Of a stretch of DNA of 46,227 nt, positions 1 through 7,889 are shown in pieces. Location: assembly GCA_028820495.1 (NCBI GenBank), contig JAPPIX010000412.1:1-46227 (forward strand). The letters run 5' to 3'. Source of the DNA: Gammaproteobacteria bacterium. Its GTDB lineage: Bacteria; Pseudomonadota; Gammaproteobacteria; Pseudomonadales; Azotimanducaceae. The first letter of the stretch is position 1. Each line of letters starts with the position of its first letter. Position numbers and translations under genes: made by a program. Below the pieces are notes generated by a model. It ran no database searches. It was not told where the DNA came from and saw only the letters and a program-made list of their open reading frames with translations.

Positions 1-34
1 ATATTGCCCTCTAAATGAACCGGGTAATTCCATT

Positions 35-51
35 GAGGGCGGGACGCCCTC
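35..51. terminator. Perfect 7-bp hairpin near left edge
   Basis: GAGGGCG and CGCCCTC pair perfectly around a three-base loop, and a second short GC-rich palindrome follows at 52-63. No T tract follows, so this is at best a weak terminator for a gene to the left of the window. The remainder of 1-187 shows no convincing coding sequence. Confidence 0.25.
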
Positions 52-143
52 GCTCCGGGGAGCTTCGCTTGACGCAACGAAAGGCCAAAATGAGAACTAC
101 TTAAGCGCCATCCAAAGTGAAGCGAATTTGCAAGCAGACTCGT

Positions 144-149
144 TATAAT
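144..149 (+). promoter_or_regulatory. -10 element (TATAAT) upstream of the GPP34 gene
   Basis: A perfect TATAAT lies 38 bases before the ATG at 188. No good -35 hexamer is visible at 16-18 bases upstream. A purine-rich AGGGAG stretch about 11 bases before the ATG can serve as ribosome binding site. Confidence 0.4.
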
Positions 150-187
150 GCTTAACGTTTCGGGATGGGTAGGGAGTCGCTGAAACC

Positions 188-856
188 ATGTCCAAGCTGA
201 ACCTCGCAGAAGACATCATCCTGCTGTTGCTCGATGACGACACGGGCAAGATGGAGGATGTCCACGCCAACGTCACCGAGATGTTGATGGCTGGCGCCGT
301 GTTGATGGATCTCGGCCTGAAAGGGCGCATCGACTGCGATCTCGAACGGCTGTTCGTGGTGGACGCCACTCCGACCGGCGATGCCATCCTCGATGGGCCC
401 CTAAAGCAAATCGAAACCGAAACCGAATCCCTGTCGCCCAAGACTTGGATTCAGCGCATTGCCGAGCAGGGCATGCAGATCCGCGACGCCGCCATCGAAC
501 GCCTGGAGCAGCGCAACATCATCAAGGTGCAGGACACCCGTTTCCTGTGGGTGTTCGGCAGCCGCCGCTACCCGGTGATCGACGACCGCGAAGAACGCGA
601 AGCCAAGCTGCGCCTGATGGACGTGCTGCTCAGCGACAAGATTCCCGATCCCCACGACGTGGCGCTCATCTGCCTCGCCGACTCCGCCTCGGTGTTCGAG
701 GTCATCCTAAGCGAGCGCGAGCTGCGCCACGCCGGCGAGCGCATCGAGCAGGTGCGCAAGCTCGACCTGATCGGCCAAGCGATGTCAGACCAGATTCGCA
801 AGTTCGTCTATGACATCACCATGGCGATCGCCCACGCGCAGCAACCCCTCTACTAG
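188..856 (+). CDS. GPP34 (GOLPH3/VPS74-like) domain protein
   Basis: The 222-residue product opens with the typical GPP34 signature: LAEDIILLLLDDDTGKM at about residues 6-22, then an alanine- and leucine-rich helix (AGAVLMDLGLKGRI, about 36-49). The rest is helical with alternating charges and has no signal peptide or membrane segment. In eukaryotes GPP34 proteins (GOLPH3, Vps74) bind phosphatidylinositol-4-phosphate on Golgi membranes; bacterial members are cytoplasmic and mostly uncharacterised, so a lipid-associated role is inference only. It has its own -10 element and ends four bases from the convergent nitroreductase gene. Family assignment is fairly sure, function is not. Confidence 0.75.
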   Translation: MSKLNLAEDIILLLLDDDTGKMEDVHANVTEMLMAGAVLMDLGLKGRIDCDLERLFVVDATPTGDAILDGPLKQIETETESLSPKTWIQRIAEQGMQIRDAAIERLEQRNIIKVQDTRFLWVFGSRRYPVIDDREEREAKLRLMDVLLSDKIPDPHDVALICLADSASVFEVILSERELRHAGERIEQVRKLDLIGQAMSDQIRKFVYDITMAIAHAQQPLY

Positions 857-860
857 ACTC

Positions 861-1535
861 TCACTCAAACCCCACAAACCGAACCGCTTCGTCTACCGGC
901 TTGCGTTTCGACACCACCGCATTGGCCGGAAAGGCCTCCTCGGGAAAGCCCATGGCGACGCAGATCATGATGACCTGATCGTCCGGGATCGCGGCGTGTT
1001 CGCGCACCACGGGCGACTGCATGATGCCTTGGCTGTTGATGACGCACCCCAACCCCCGCGACCAGGCGGCCGTGACCAAGGCGTTGGTCACTGCGCCACA
1101 GTCGAACGGCGCGATGTCGCCGCCGTGAATTGACCGGTCATAGGTCACCACCACGGCCACCGGCGCATCAAACTGGCGAAACCCCCTCAGTACCCAGTCC
1201 TTGCGCTTGGCCTTGTCCTCCCAAGGAATGTCCATGGCCGCAAAGAGCTGGGCGGCGATTTCCTTTTGCCGCTCCCGATGCGCCCCCCGGTAGGCCCCGT
1301 GGCTGCGAAACTCCCGGGAATCGGGCACGCCCGCCAGATTGCGCTCGGTGTTCCCCTGGCGAATTCGGTCCAAGGGTTCGCCGGTGACCACGTGGAAGTT
1401 CCAAGGTTGGGTGTTCAGCGACGAAGGCGCCCGCATCGCGATCCCGATCACTTCCCGGATCAACGCCTTGGGCACCGGAACCGGCTTGTAACCCCGGATG
1501 CTGCGTCGCCCCAGCACAACCTCGTCGTACTCCAC
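861..1535 (-). CDS. Nitroreductase family protein
   Basis: FMN-dependent nitroreductase-fold enzyme reducing nitro or quinone-type substrates with NAD(P)H; physiological substrate unknown. The N-terminal RRSIRGYKP motif, MRAPSSLNTQPWNFHVV (conserved Ser/Asn/Gln/Pro-Trp FMN contacts) and a C-terminal MGFPEEAFPAN segment are family hallmarks. I chose the GTG at 1535 because GGGAGG sits seven bases before it; a TTG at 1559 would add eight residues with no ribosome binding site. It follows the FAD oxidoreductase gene (ending at 1556) closely and is probably cotranscribed with it. About 224 residues, normal for the family. Confidence 0.85.
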   Translation of the reverse strand: MEYDEVVLGRRSIRGYKPVPVPKALIREVIGIAMRAPSSLNTQPWNFHVVTGEPLDRIRQGNTERNLAGVPDSREFRSHGAYRGAHRERQKEIAAQLFAAMDIPWEDKAKRKDWVLRGFRQFDAPVAVVVTYDRSIHGGDIAPFDCGAVTNALVTAAWSRGLGCVINSQGIMQSPVVREHAAIPDDQVIMICVAMGFPEEAFPANAVVSKRKPVDEAVRFVGFE

Positions 1536-1555
1536 CGATGACCTCCCATCCAAAA

Positions 1556-2920
1556 TCAAGCGATTCTAACCTCCTGGCGAACCAACGCCCGTTGCAAGGC
1601 CTCCGTATCAATGCCTTTCAAGCTGTTGCTTGATTTCATTGACAGGGCTGCGGCGACGCCGGCCGCCTGGCCGGTCACCGCGCAGCAGGACATGTTGCGG
1701 GTGGCGGCGTGGGCGATGCGGTCGCCGCCGATGGCGCGTCCGGCAACCAGCAGGTTATCGACCTTGGCCGGCAGCAGGGCGCGGTAGGGAATTTGCAGGT
1801 AGCGGCCCGTGGTGGGCAGCACCAGCACGCCGTAGCCATCGATGAATTCGGGGTAGATGCCGATTGAATCGGCAAACCGCGCCTGGTTGCGGACATCGGC
1901 TTCGGTCAGGTTGTAGGCGGCGTCGATCTTGCGGGTGTCGCGCACCCCCAAGGTCATGCCGAAGTTGCGCAGCCGCGCCGCTTCGCAGCCCGGCGCAAAG
2001 CGGCGCAGCGCTTCGATGGCCAGCATGGCCTGCCGGCGGCCCTCCATCTCGAAGCGGGTGAGGCTGTCCGGATCGGTGCCGTCGCAGCCCGGCATGTGCA
2101 CCAGGTTCATGTAGGTCAGTTCACCGCTGTCGTGGACCGCGCCCCAAGTGCCGCCGATGGTGTTCAAGTCCGCAGCAATCAGCCCCGCCTGCTTGGCCTT
2201 CTCGAACGGCGTCTTGATGAATGGCGAGAACAGGTCGTCCTCTTTCCCGGTGGTCTCGGCAGTCCACTCGCCGGTTGACCAATCGCTGTAGGTCGAAGGA
2301 TTGGCGCGGACCTCCGCCATGAACGCGGCTTTGTCCACCCCCGCCAGGTGAAAAATCACGCTCACGGCCTGCATGGCCTCCAATGGCGTCTTGCGGATGG
2401 GCGCTCCCGCCCGGTGCGCCACGTCCGCATCACCCGTGGCATCGACCACGCGCCGCGCCCGGATAGCCTCCCGCCCGGCCTTGGACTCGGTGATGACGCC
2501 CGCAATGGTGCCGCCCTCCAGGATGGGCGCCACGAACTGTCGATGCAGCATGGGGTGAACGCCCGCCTCCTCCACCAAGGCATCCGCCACCAGCTTGAAG
2601 CCCTCGCTGTCCAACTCGTAGCTCAAGGACTGGCTTTCGGGCACCGCCGCACCCATGGCCTTGGCCCGCTGCTCGAACTCCCAGCCGATGCCGCCCGCCT
2701 CCACGGTGGCCTCGTGCCGATACCAGGCAAAGCCCTCGACGCCGACCGCGGTGATGTTGCCGCCAAAGCAGCCAAAACGCTCCAGCAGCGTCACTTCGAC
2801 CCCGCATCGCGCCGCTGCCAGCGCAGCCGCCAAACCACTAGGACCGGAGCCGACCACCAGCACGTCGGTGTCATGGACCACCGGGGTGCGGCGGGCAGGT
2901 TCGGTAACGACGTCGTTCAT
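1556..2920 (-). CDS. FAD-dependent oxidoreductase (FAD_oxidored family)
   Basis: The N-terminus carries the Rossmann dinucleotide-binding motif VLVVGSGPSGLAAALAAARCG followed by the LLER acidic strand end. GCFGGNITAVG and a C-terminal VDNLLVAGRAIGGDRIAHAATRNMSCC segment fit the PF12831-type FAD oxidoreductases, whose substrates are mostly unknown. The ATG at 2920 is preferred to an upstream one at 3016 because the conserved region begins right after it, a GGGA stretch precedes it, and the longer form would run up to the tRNA promoter. The final Cys pair (about residue 420) is within the FAD-proximal region. It heads a two-gene unit with the nitroreductase, suggesting a redox modification or detoxification role (inference). 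Confidence 0.8.
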   Translation of the reverse strand: MNDVVTEPARRTPVVHDTDVLVVGSGPSGLAAALAAARCGVEVTLLERFGCFGGNITAVGVEGFAWYRHEATVEAGGIGWEFEQRAKAMGAAVPESQSLSYELDSEGFKLVADALVEEAGVHPMLHRQFVAPILEGGTIAGVITESKAGREAIRARRVVDATGDADVAHRAGAPIRKTPLEAMQAVSVIFHLAGVDKAAFMAEVRANPSTYSDWSTGEWTAETTGKEDDLFSPFIKTPFEKAKQAGLIAADLNTIGGTWGAVHDSGELTYMNLVHMPGCDGTDPDSLTRFEMEGRRQAMLAIEALRRFAPGCEAARLRNFGMTLGVRDTRKIDAAYNLTEADVRNQARFADSIGIYPEFIDGYGVLVLPTTGRYLQIPYRALLPAKVDNLLVAGRAIGGDRIAHAATRNMSCCAVTGQAAGVAAALSMKSSNSLKGIDTEALQRALVRQEVRIA

Positions 2921-3023
2921 GGAGATTCCCAGCCCGGACAAGGCGCAATGGCCGTTGCTGGAATCATACGTTGGCAGGACGCCCAACGCAGAATCAGATG
3001 CTGCCGAGATCGGCAATGACCCC

Positions 3024-3029
3024 TATAAT
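3024..3029 (+). promoter_or_regulatory. -10 element (TATAAT) of the tRNA-Arg gene
   Basis: A perfect TATAAT ends 24 bases before the tRNA 5' end. It is followed by a C-rich discriminator, as is usual for stringently controlled stable-RNA promoters. The -35 region is not clear. Confidence 0.55.
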
Positions 3030-3053
3030 CTGCTCACCCCAAACGTCGCACAA

Positions 3054-3130
<77 letters not shown>

Positions 3131-3247
3131 GCGCGGCCTAGCGGCCGCGTTTGCAGTTTCGCTGGCGCGAAACTGCGGCGCGATGCGGATGAGGCTGCGC
3201 GGCTTGGCGGCCGCGTTTGCAGTTTCGCTGGCGCGAAACTGCTGCGC
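3131..3247 (+). repeat. Tandem 51-bp hairpin repeat directly after the tRNA
   Basis: Two copies (3131-3181 and 3197-3247) start 66 bases apart and match at 48 of 51 positions. Each contains a perfect 10-bp stem with a four-base loop TGGC (GCAGTTTCGC / GCGAAACTGC; hairpins at 3153-3176 and 3219-3242), preceded by the palindrome GCGGCCGC. They may act as tandem transcription terminators or RNA-processing signals for the tRNA, or be a REP-like element. No T tract follows either stem. The sequence from 3248 to 3320 shows nothing else. Confidence 0.8.
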
Positions 3248-3320
3248 AAGAGTGGAAGCAAACACGCCAAGGCCGAGTTGCAAAGGCTGCGGTTAGGCAT
3301 TCAGGCAAGAAAGTGGCATA

Positions 3321-5126
3321 TTGCGCTCTTTTGTGGGATTGAGCAGCACAGTGGAGCCAACCAACCAAGGCGATTCCGCCGAAATTCGCTACGAGCCGGA
3401 CGAGAAGCCGCCACACCTGGTTTCCGCAACCTTGGGACTGCAGGCCGCGCTGCTGGTGCTGGCGGGCATTGTCCTGACGCCCGCCATCGTGATTCGCGCC
3501 GCCGGCACCGGCGAGAGCTACCTGATTTGGGCGGTGTTCGCGGCGCTGCTGGTCAGTGGCTTCACCACCATTCTGCAGGCCAACCGGCTGGGGCGCATCG
3601 GCGCCGGCCATGTGCTCATCATGGGCACCTCCGGGGCCTTCATAGCGGTTTGCGTCACCGCCTTGGTGGAAGGCGGCCCCGGACTGCTTGCCACGCTGGT
3701 GATCGCCTCCTCCCTGTTCCAGTTCGCCTTGTCGGCGCGCCTGTCCCTCTTGCGGCGGATCATCACGCCGGTGGTGGCTGGCACGGTGATCGCGCTGATC
3801 GCCGTGACGGTGATGCCGATCATGTTCGACATGCTCAAGGAAGCGCCGCCGGGGGCTTCGACGGCCAGCGCCCCGGCCAGCGCTGGCGCCACCCTGTTGG
3901 TGGTCGCGGTGCTGACCCTGTGCGCCAAGGGCAGCCTGCGGCTTTGGGCGCCGATCATCGGGCTTGGCGCGGGCTGCCTGGTGGCTGCCCTATTCGGCAT
4001 CTACGATTTCAGCCGGGTGGCGCAAGCGCCTTGGTTTGGCCTGCCGGATACGGTTTGGGTGGACTTGGACCTCTCCTACAAACCGGCGTTTGGGGCACTG
4101 CTGCCAGCGTTCATCTTCGTGACGCTGATCGGTGCCATCGAAACCGTCGGCGACTCCATCGCCATCCAGCGCGTGTCCTGGCGCAAGCCCCGGGCCGTTG
4201 ACTTCCGCCGCGTCCAAGGCGCCGTGGCTGCCGATGGCCTCGGCAACCTGCTCTCCGGGCTGGCCACGACGGTGCCCAACACGACCTACTCGTCAAGCGT
4301 CCCGCTGTCGCAACTCACCGGCGTCGCCGCCCGCAACGTCGGCGTATGCATCGGCATCATCCTGATGGCGCTGGCCTTCATGCCCAAGCTGACCGCCATT
4401 CTGCTGGCCATTCCCGGGCCAGTCGTGGCCGCCTACGTCACCCTGCTCATGGGCCTGCTCTTCATGCAGGGCATGCAGATCATCATGCAGGATCAATTCG
4501 ACTACCGGAAAGCGGTGATCGCCGGACTGTCGTTCTGGATCGGCACCGGCTTTCAAAACCAGGTCATCTTTGCCGACCTGCTCGGCGAAACGCTCGGCGA
4601 ACTACTCAGCAACGGCATGACCACCGGCGGGCTTGCGGCCATTGCGATGACGCTCATCCTCGAGGCCGCCAGCCCGCGCCGAAAGCGGATCAAGATGACG
4701 CTCGACATCGAGGCGTTACCCGCCATCAACGTCTTTCTGCGCGACCTCGCCGAGCGCCTGCGCTGGAGCGCCTCCGCCACCGATCGCCTGTGCGCCGCCG
4801 GCGAAGAGGCGCTGCTGTCGTTGATCGGCGAACCTGCTGAAGCCGAGGACGCCGGCCCGCGGCAGTTGGTGGTCACTGCCCAAGGTCGGGGGACATCGCT
4901 CACCCTGGAATTCATGGTCGGCGCCGAAGCCGACAATCTCGAAGACCGAATCGCCGTGTTGAAGGAACGCGGGGGTCAGTCACCGGATGAAAGCGACCTG
5001 TCCCTCAATCTCTTGAAGCACTTCGCCACCTCGGTGCGCCATCAGCAGTATCACGACACCGGCATCGTCACCATTCAAGTGGACGATGCACGGCAGAATG
5101 CGCCAGACCGCCAGCAGGCCGCGTGA
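3321..5126 (+). CDS. NCS2-family nucleobase permease with C-terminal RsbW-like domain
   Basis: Residues about 30-450 form a polytopic inner-membrane transporter of the nucleobase:cation symporter-2 (xanthine/uracil permease) family, with FVTLIGAIETVGDSIAIQ and the GLATTVPNTTYSSSVPLSQLTG segment of that family. Residues about 457-595 form an extra soluble domain with the layout of HATPase_c_2/RsbW anti-sigma ATPases: LDIEALPAINVFLRDLAERL, then ATDRLCAAGEEALLSLIGEP. The position expected to hold the Mg-binding Asn of the N box is not an Asn, so it may bind nucleotide poorly or only act structurally. Total 601 residues against about 450 for plain NCS2 proteins. The start is uncertain: TTG at 3321, with GTG at 3333 or 3351 also possible; there is no strong ribosome binding site. 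Confidence 0.85.
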   Translation: MRSFVGLSSTVEPTNQGDSAEIRYEPDEKPPHLVSATLGLQAALLVLAGIVLTPAIVIRAAGTGESYLIWAVFAALLVSGFTTILQANRLGRIGAGHVLIMGTSGAFIAVCVTALVEGGPGLLATLVIASSLFQFALSARLSLLRRIITPVVAGTVIALIAVTVMPIMFDMLKEAPPGASTASAPASAGATLLVVAVLTLCAKGSLRLWAPIIGLGAGCLVAALFGIYDFSRVAQAPWFGLPDTVWVDLDLSYKPAFGALLPAFIFVTLIGAIETVGDSIAIQRVSWRKPRAVDFRRVQGAVAADGLGNLLSGLATTVPNTTYSSSVPLSQLTGVAARNVGVCIGIILMALAFMPKLTAILLAIPGPVVAAYVTLLMGLLFMQGMQIIMQDQFDYRKAVIAGLSFWIGTGFQNQVIFADLLGETLGELLSNGMTTGGLAAIAMTLILEAASPRRKRIKMTLDIEALPAINVFLRDLAERLRWSASATDRLCAAGEEALLSLIGEPAEAEDAGPRQLVVTAQGRGTSLTLEFMVGAEADNLEDRIAVLKERGGQSPDESDLSLNLLKHFATSVRHQQYHDTGIVTIQVDDARQNAPDRQQAA

Positions 5127-5166
5127 AGGCCAAGGCACCAATCACCATACGCAAGGAGAACCCAAG

Positions 5167-6006
5167 ATGCCCATCAATCCCGAATCCGTCGGCACCACCG
5201 GCGGCCCCTCATCCCGCAGTTGGACCTCCAAGGATGCCCTGCTCTACGCCGTCGGCGTCGGCGCGGGCACCAGCGAGCTGCAGTTCACCACGGAGAACAC
5301 CAAGGACGTAGCGCAGCGGGTGCTGCCCACCTTCGCGGTCATCATCGGCGGCGGCGGAATTCCGATGCAAGCGGTCGGGAGCTTCAATCCCGCGCTCATG
5401 GTGCATGGCGAACAAGGCATCGAACTGCTTGACGAGATTCCGCCGGATGGTGAAATCGAGAGCACCGGGAAAATCGCCGCCATCTGGGACAAGGGCAGTG
5501 CCGCGGTGCTTGAATTTGAGTCCGAGTCGGTCAACAAGGCCACCGGCAAGCCCTTGCTCAAGACCCGATCAGTGCTGTTCTGCCGAGGCGAAGGCGGTTG
5601 GGGCGGGGAGCGCGGGCCGTCGGAGCGAATCACCTTCCCGGACGCCGAGCCCACCCACCAAGCCACCTACGCCACTAGGGAGGGCCAAGCGCTCACCTAT
5701 CGCCTGTCCGGGGACCGCAACCCCTTGCACAGCGACCCGTCCTTCGCGGCGATGGGTGGCTTTGACAAGCCGATTCTGCATGGCCTATGCACCTACGGCT
5801 TTACCGGACGAGCGCTGCTGCATGAACTGTGCGGCGGCGACCCCGCCCGATTCCGGGCGATGACCGCCCGCTTCTCAAAGCCGGTAATGCCTGGCGACGT
5901 GCTGACCGTCTCCATGTGGGCGGATGGCGGGGAAGCGCTGTTCCGCACCACCAACCAAGCCGGCGACGTGGTAATCGATCAAGGCCGCTGCCGCTACGAG
6001 GCTTGA
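5167..6006 (+). CDS. MaoC-type (R)-enoyl-CoA hydratase
   Basis: This 279-residue double-hotdog protein resembles the hydratase-2 domain of peroxisomal multifunctional enzyme 2. The catalytic hydratase motif YRLSGDRNPLHSDPSFA (Asp and His active-site pair) lies at about residues 178-194, in the C-terminal hotdog; the N-terminal half is a degenerate hotdog. It hydrates trans-2-enoyl-CoA to (R)-3-hydroxyacyl-CoA. An AAGGAG site sits nine bases before the ATG at 5167, which rules out an upstream in-frame ATG at 5086 inside the permease gene. It ends ten bases from the convergent PHA synthase gene, so supplying (R)-hydroxyacyl-CoA to that enzyme is a natural inference. Confidence 0.88.
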   Translation: MPINPESVGTTGGPSSRSWTSKDALLYAVGVGAGTSELQFTTENTKDVAQRVLPTFAVIIGGGGIPMQAVGSFNPALMVHGEQGIELLDEIPPDGEIESTGKIAAIWDKGSAAVLEFESESVNKATGKPLLKTRSVLFCRGEGGWGGERGPSERITFPDAEPTHQATYATREGQALTYRLSGDRNPLHSDPSFAAMGGFDKPILHGLCTYGFTGRALLHELCGGDPARFRAMTARFSKPVMPGDVLTVSMWADGGEALFRTTNQAGDVVIDQGRCRYEA

Positions 6007-6015
6007 ACGAGACCG

Positions 6016-7710
6016 CTATTTTTCCCGAACGTAGCGTCCGGGCGCAGCCTCCAAGGGGGGGTAGGACTTCGAGCCCAAGCGCGTCGGCGCCGGCTTCAGT
6101 TCGGAATGGCCCTGCAGCCAGGCCACCCAGTGGCTGCGCCAGTTGCCCCGGGTTTCGGTGGCCAGCGGCATCCAATCGTCCGCGGATTCCGGCAGCGAGT
6201 CGGCCATCCAGTAGCGCAGGTGGCGGTTGTCCGGGCGGGCACTGATGGTTTGGGTGTGGTTCTGGCTGGTGAGCACGAAGGTGATTTCGCCGCCGAATAG
6301 CTGGGTGCTGCGGTAACAGGCCATCCAAGGGGTAATGTGGTCCGTGGAGCCGGCCATGACGTAAACGGGATAACGCGTGGTGGAAAGGTCCACGCGCCGC
6401 CCCAACACCCGCAACTCCTTCTTCGGCAGGCTGTTGCGGTGCGAAAGATCGAGAAAGTCGCACTGCATCTCCGCCGGCACCCGCGTGTAGTCCATGGACC
6501 AGAACAGCAATGGGTGGGCCAAGGGTGACTCGCCGCGAAAATAGTTGCTGCGCATGAAGCTGAAGATGCTCTCATCAAGGCGCAGCATGGCGAACATCTC
6601 TAGGATGTCTCGCTCCCGCATCATGCCTTGGCGGCGGATGGTCTGCTTTTGGGCGGCAACGGACTGGTCGGTGACGAACAGCGTGAAATCGCTGTCGCCG
6701 GGCCGGTTGTCGAGGATGCTGACGAACAGCGACAGCGAATTGATCCAATCATCGCCCCGGGCGTTCAAGGCCCCGGCCGCCGCCGCCGCCGTGGTGCCGC
6801 CGGCGCACAGCCCGATCACATCGATCTTGCGTTGGCGGCTGACGCTGCGCACCACCTCCAAAGCGGTGATGACGCCTTCGGCATAGGTGTCAAGCGACCA
6901 GTTGGCGTGCTCCCGGCCGGGATTGCGCCAACTCATGGCGAACACCTGAACGCCGGCATCCACCAATTCCTGGAACAGGCTCCGGTCTGGCGTCAAGTCT
7001 CCCAAGTAGTAGCGGTTGACTTGGCTGAACACATAAAGCAAGGGGCGCTTGTGGACCTGTTCAGTGGTCGGGTTGTATTGAATCAGCTCGAAGAGTTCGT
7101 TGCGGTAGATCACCGCGCCCGGCGTGGCGGCGACGTCCTTGCCCAACTCGAAGGCATCGCGGTCCGCCACGGCCGGATAGCCGTGGTTGTTGAACAGGTC
7201 GTCGGTGAAGTTGCGCACGCCCTGGGTCAGGCTTTCACCCCGGCTTTCTTGAACGGCTTTCAAGGTTTCAGGTGTAAAGGGTTGATTAACCGGGGAAAAG
7301 ACGTCTTTGGCAGCGTCGAGCACGAAGCGAGCCCGTTGCTGCTCAATGCCCTCAAGACCGGATTTCGCCAGCCAGTCGTCCAACGCTTCGGCCCAAGCGA
7401 CATAGGACTGCCGCACCCGTTTGAACCAAGGGTTCTCGGACCACGCGGCATCCGCGAAGCGCTGGTCGGCAGGCAGGTCCGCATCGCGATTGCCGAACCA
7501 GATGCCGAACATCTCCGCCTGCAGTTTTTGCCCGGTCTCCCAAAGCAGCCGGGGCTGTTCCAACGCCTCGGCCACGACCTGCCCCCAGGCCCTGGCCAAC
7601 GAGCGCGGGTCCGCGCCCAAGGCGCTGTTCAGGGCCACGCCCTCGACTTGATCAGCCAGCCCAGGGCCGGGGCCGACATCAGTTGCCTGTTGGGGTTCAG
7701 TCTCGCTCAT
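6016..7710 (-). CDS. phaC: Poly(3-hydroxyalkanoate) synthase
   Basis: Alpha/beta-hydrolase-fold polymerase joining (R)-3-hydroxyacyl-CoA units into PHA storage granules. The lipase-like box GLCAGG gives nucleophile Cys302; Asp457 (GSTDHITPW) and His485 (TSQNHTQT) complete the expected triad. The conserved VNRYYLGDLTPDRSLFQ and FAMSWRNPG segments are present. At 564 residues the length fits single-subunit class I/II synthases; the QNHTQTISARP region around His485 deviates from the usual SGHIQ form. AAAGGAG precedes the ATG at 7710. No phaA, phaB or phasin gene is in the window. Confidence 0.92.
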   Translation of the reverse strand: MSETEPQQATDVGPGPGLADQVEGVALNSALGADPRSLARAWGQVVAEALEQPRLLWETGQKLQAEMFGIWFGNRDADLPADQRFADAAWSENPWFKRVRQSYVAWAEALDDWLAKSGLEGIEQQRARFVLDAAKDVFSPVNQPFTPETLKAVQESRGESLTQGVRNFTDDLFNNHGYPAVADRDAFELGKDVAATPGAVIYRNELFELIQYNPTTEQVHKRPLLYVFSQVNRYYLGDLTPDRSLFQELVDAGVQVFAMSWRNPGREHANWSLDTYAEGVITALEVVRSVSRQRKIDVIGLCAGGTTAAAAAGALNARGDDWINSLSLFVSILDNRPGDSDFTLFVTDQSVAAQKQTIRRQGMMRERDILEMFAMLRLDESIFSFMRSNYFRGESPLAHPLLFWSMDYTRVPAEMQCDFLDLSHRNSLPKKELRVLGRRVDLSTTRYPVYVMAGSTDHITPWMACYRSTQLFGGEITFVLTSQNHTQTISARPDNRHLRYWMADSLPESADDWMPLATETRGNWRSHWVAWLQGHSELKPAPTRLGSKSYPPLEAAPGRYVREK

Positions 7711-7768
7711 CGCTCCTTTCCATTTCCGTCAATCCAGTGAGGGGGGCATCCTCAGGTTGGTTTCGCGC

Positions 7769-7798
7769 ATTGTAGCCTCACAACGAACCCAGTTTCAG
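7769..7798 (-). promoter_or_regulatory. Candidate promoter of phaC
   Basis: On the minus strand, CTGAAA (7793-7798) and TACAAT (7769-7774) are separated by 18 bases, which would start transcription about 50 bases before the phaC ATG. The rest of 7711-7889 shows no gene. Confidence 0.4.
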
Positions 7799-7889
7799 TC
7801 CACCCCCGCACGGCACTATAGCTATCGAGCAGCAATGAAACCCAATACGTTAACGTTACCCCCGCGGCTACACGCCGAAAGCCTCCACA

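Noticed and set aside
3131..3247. Two-unit CRISPR-like array
   Set aside because: Only two copies, a 15-base gap instead of a 30-40-base spacer, and hairpin-rich repeat units; no cas genes nearby.
6628..7740. 370-codon plus-strand frame opposite phaC
   Set aside because: Shadow of the PHA synthase, whose catalytic triad is intact.
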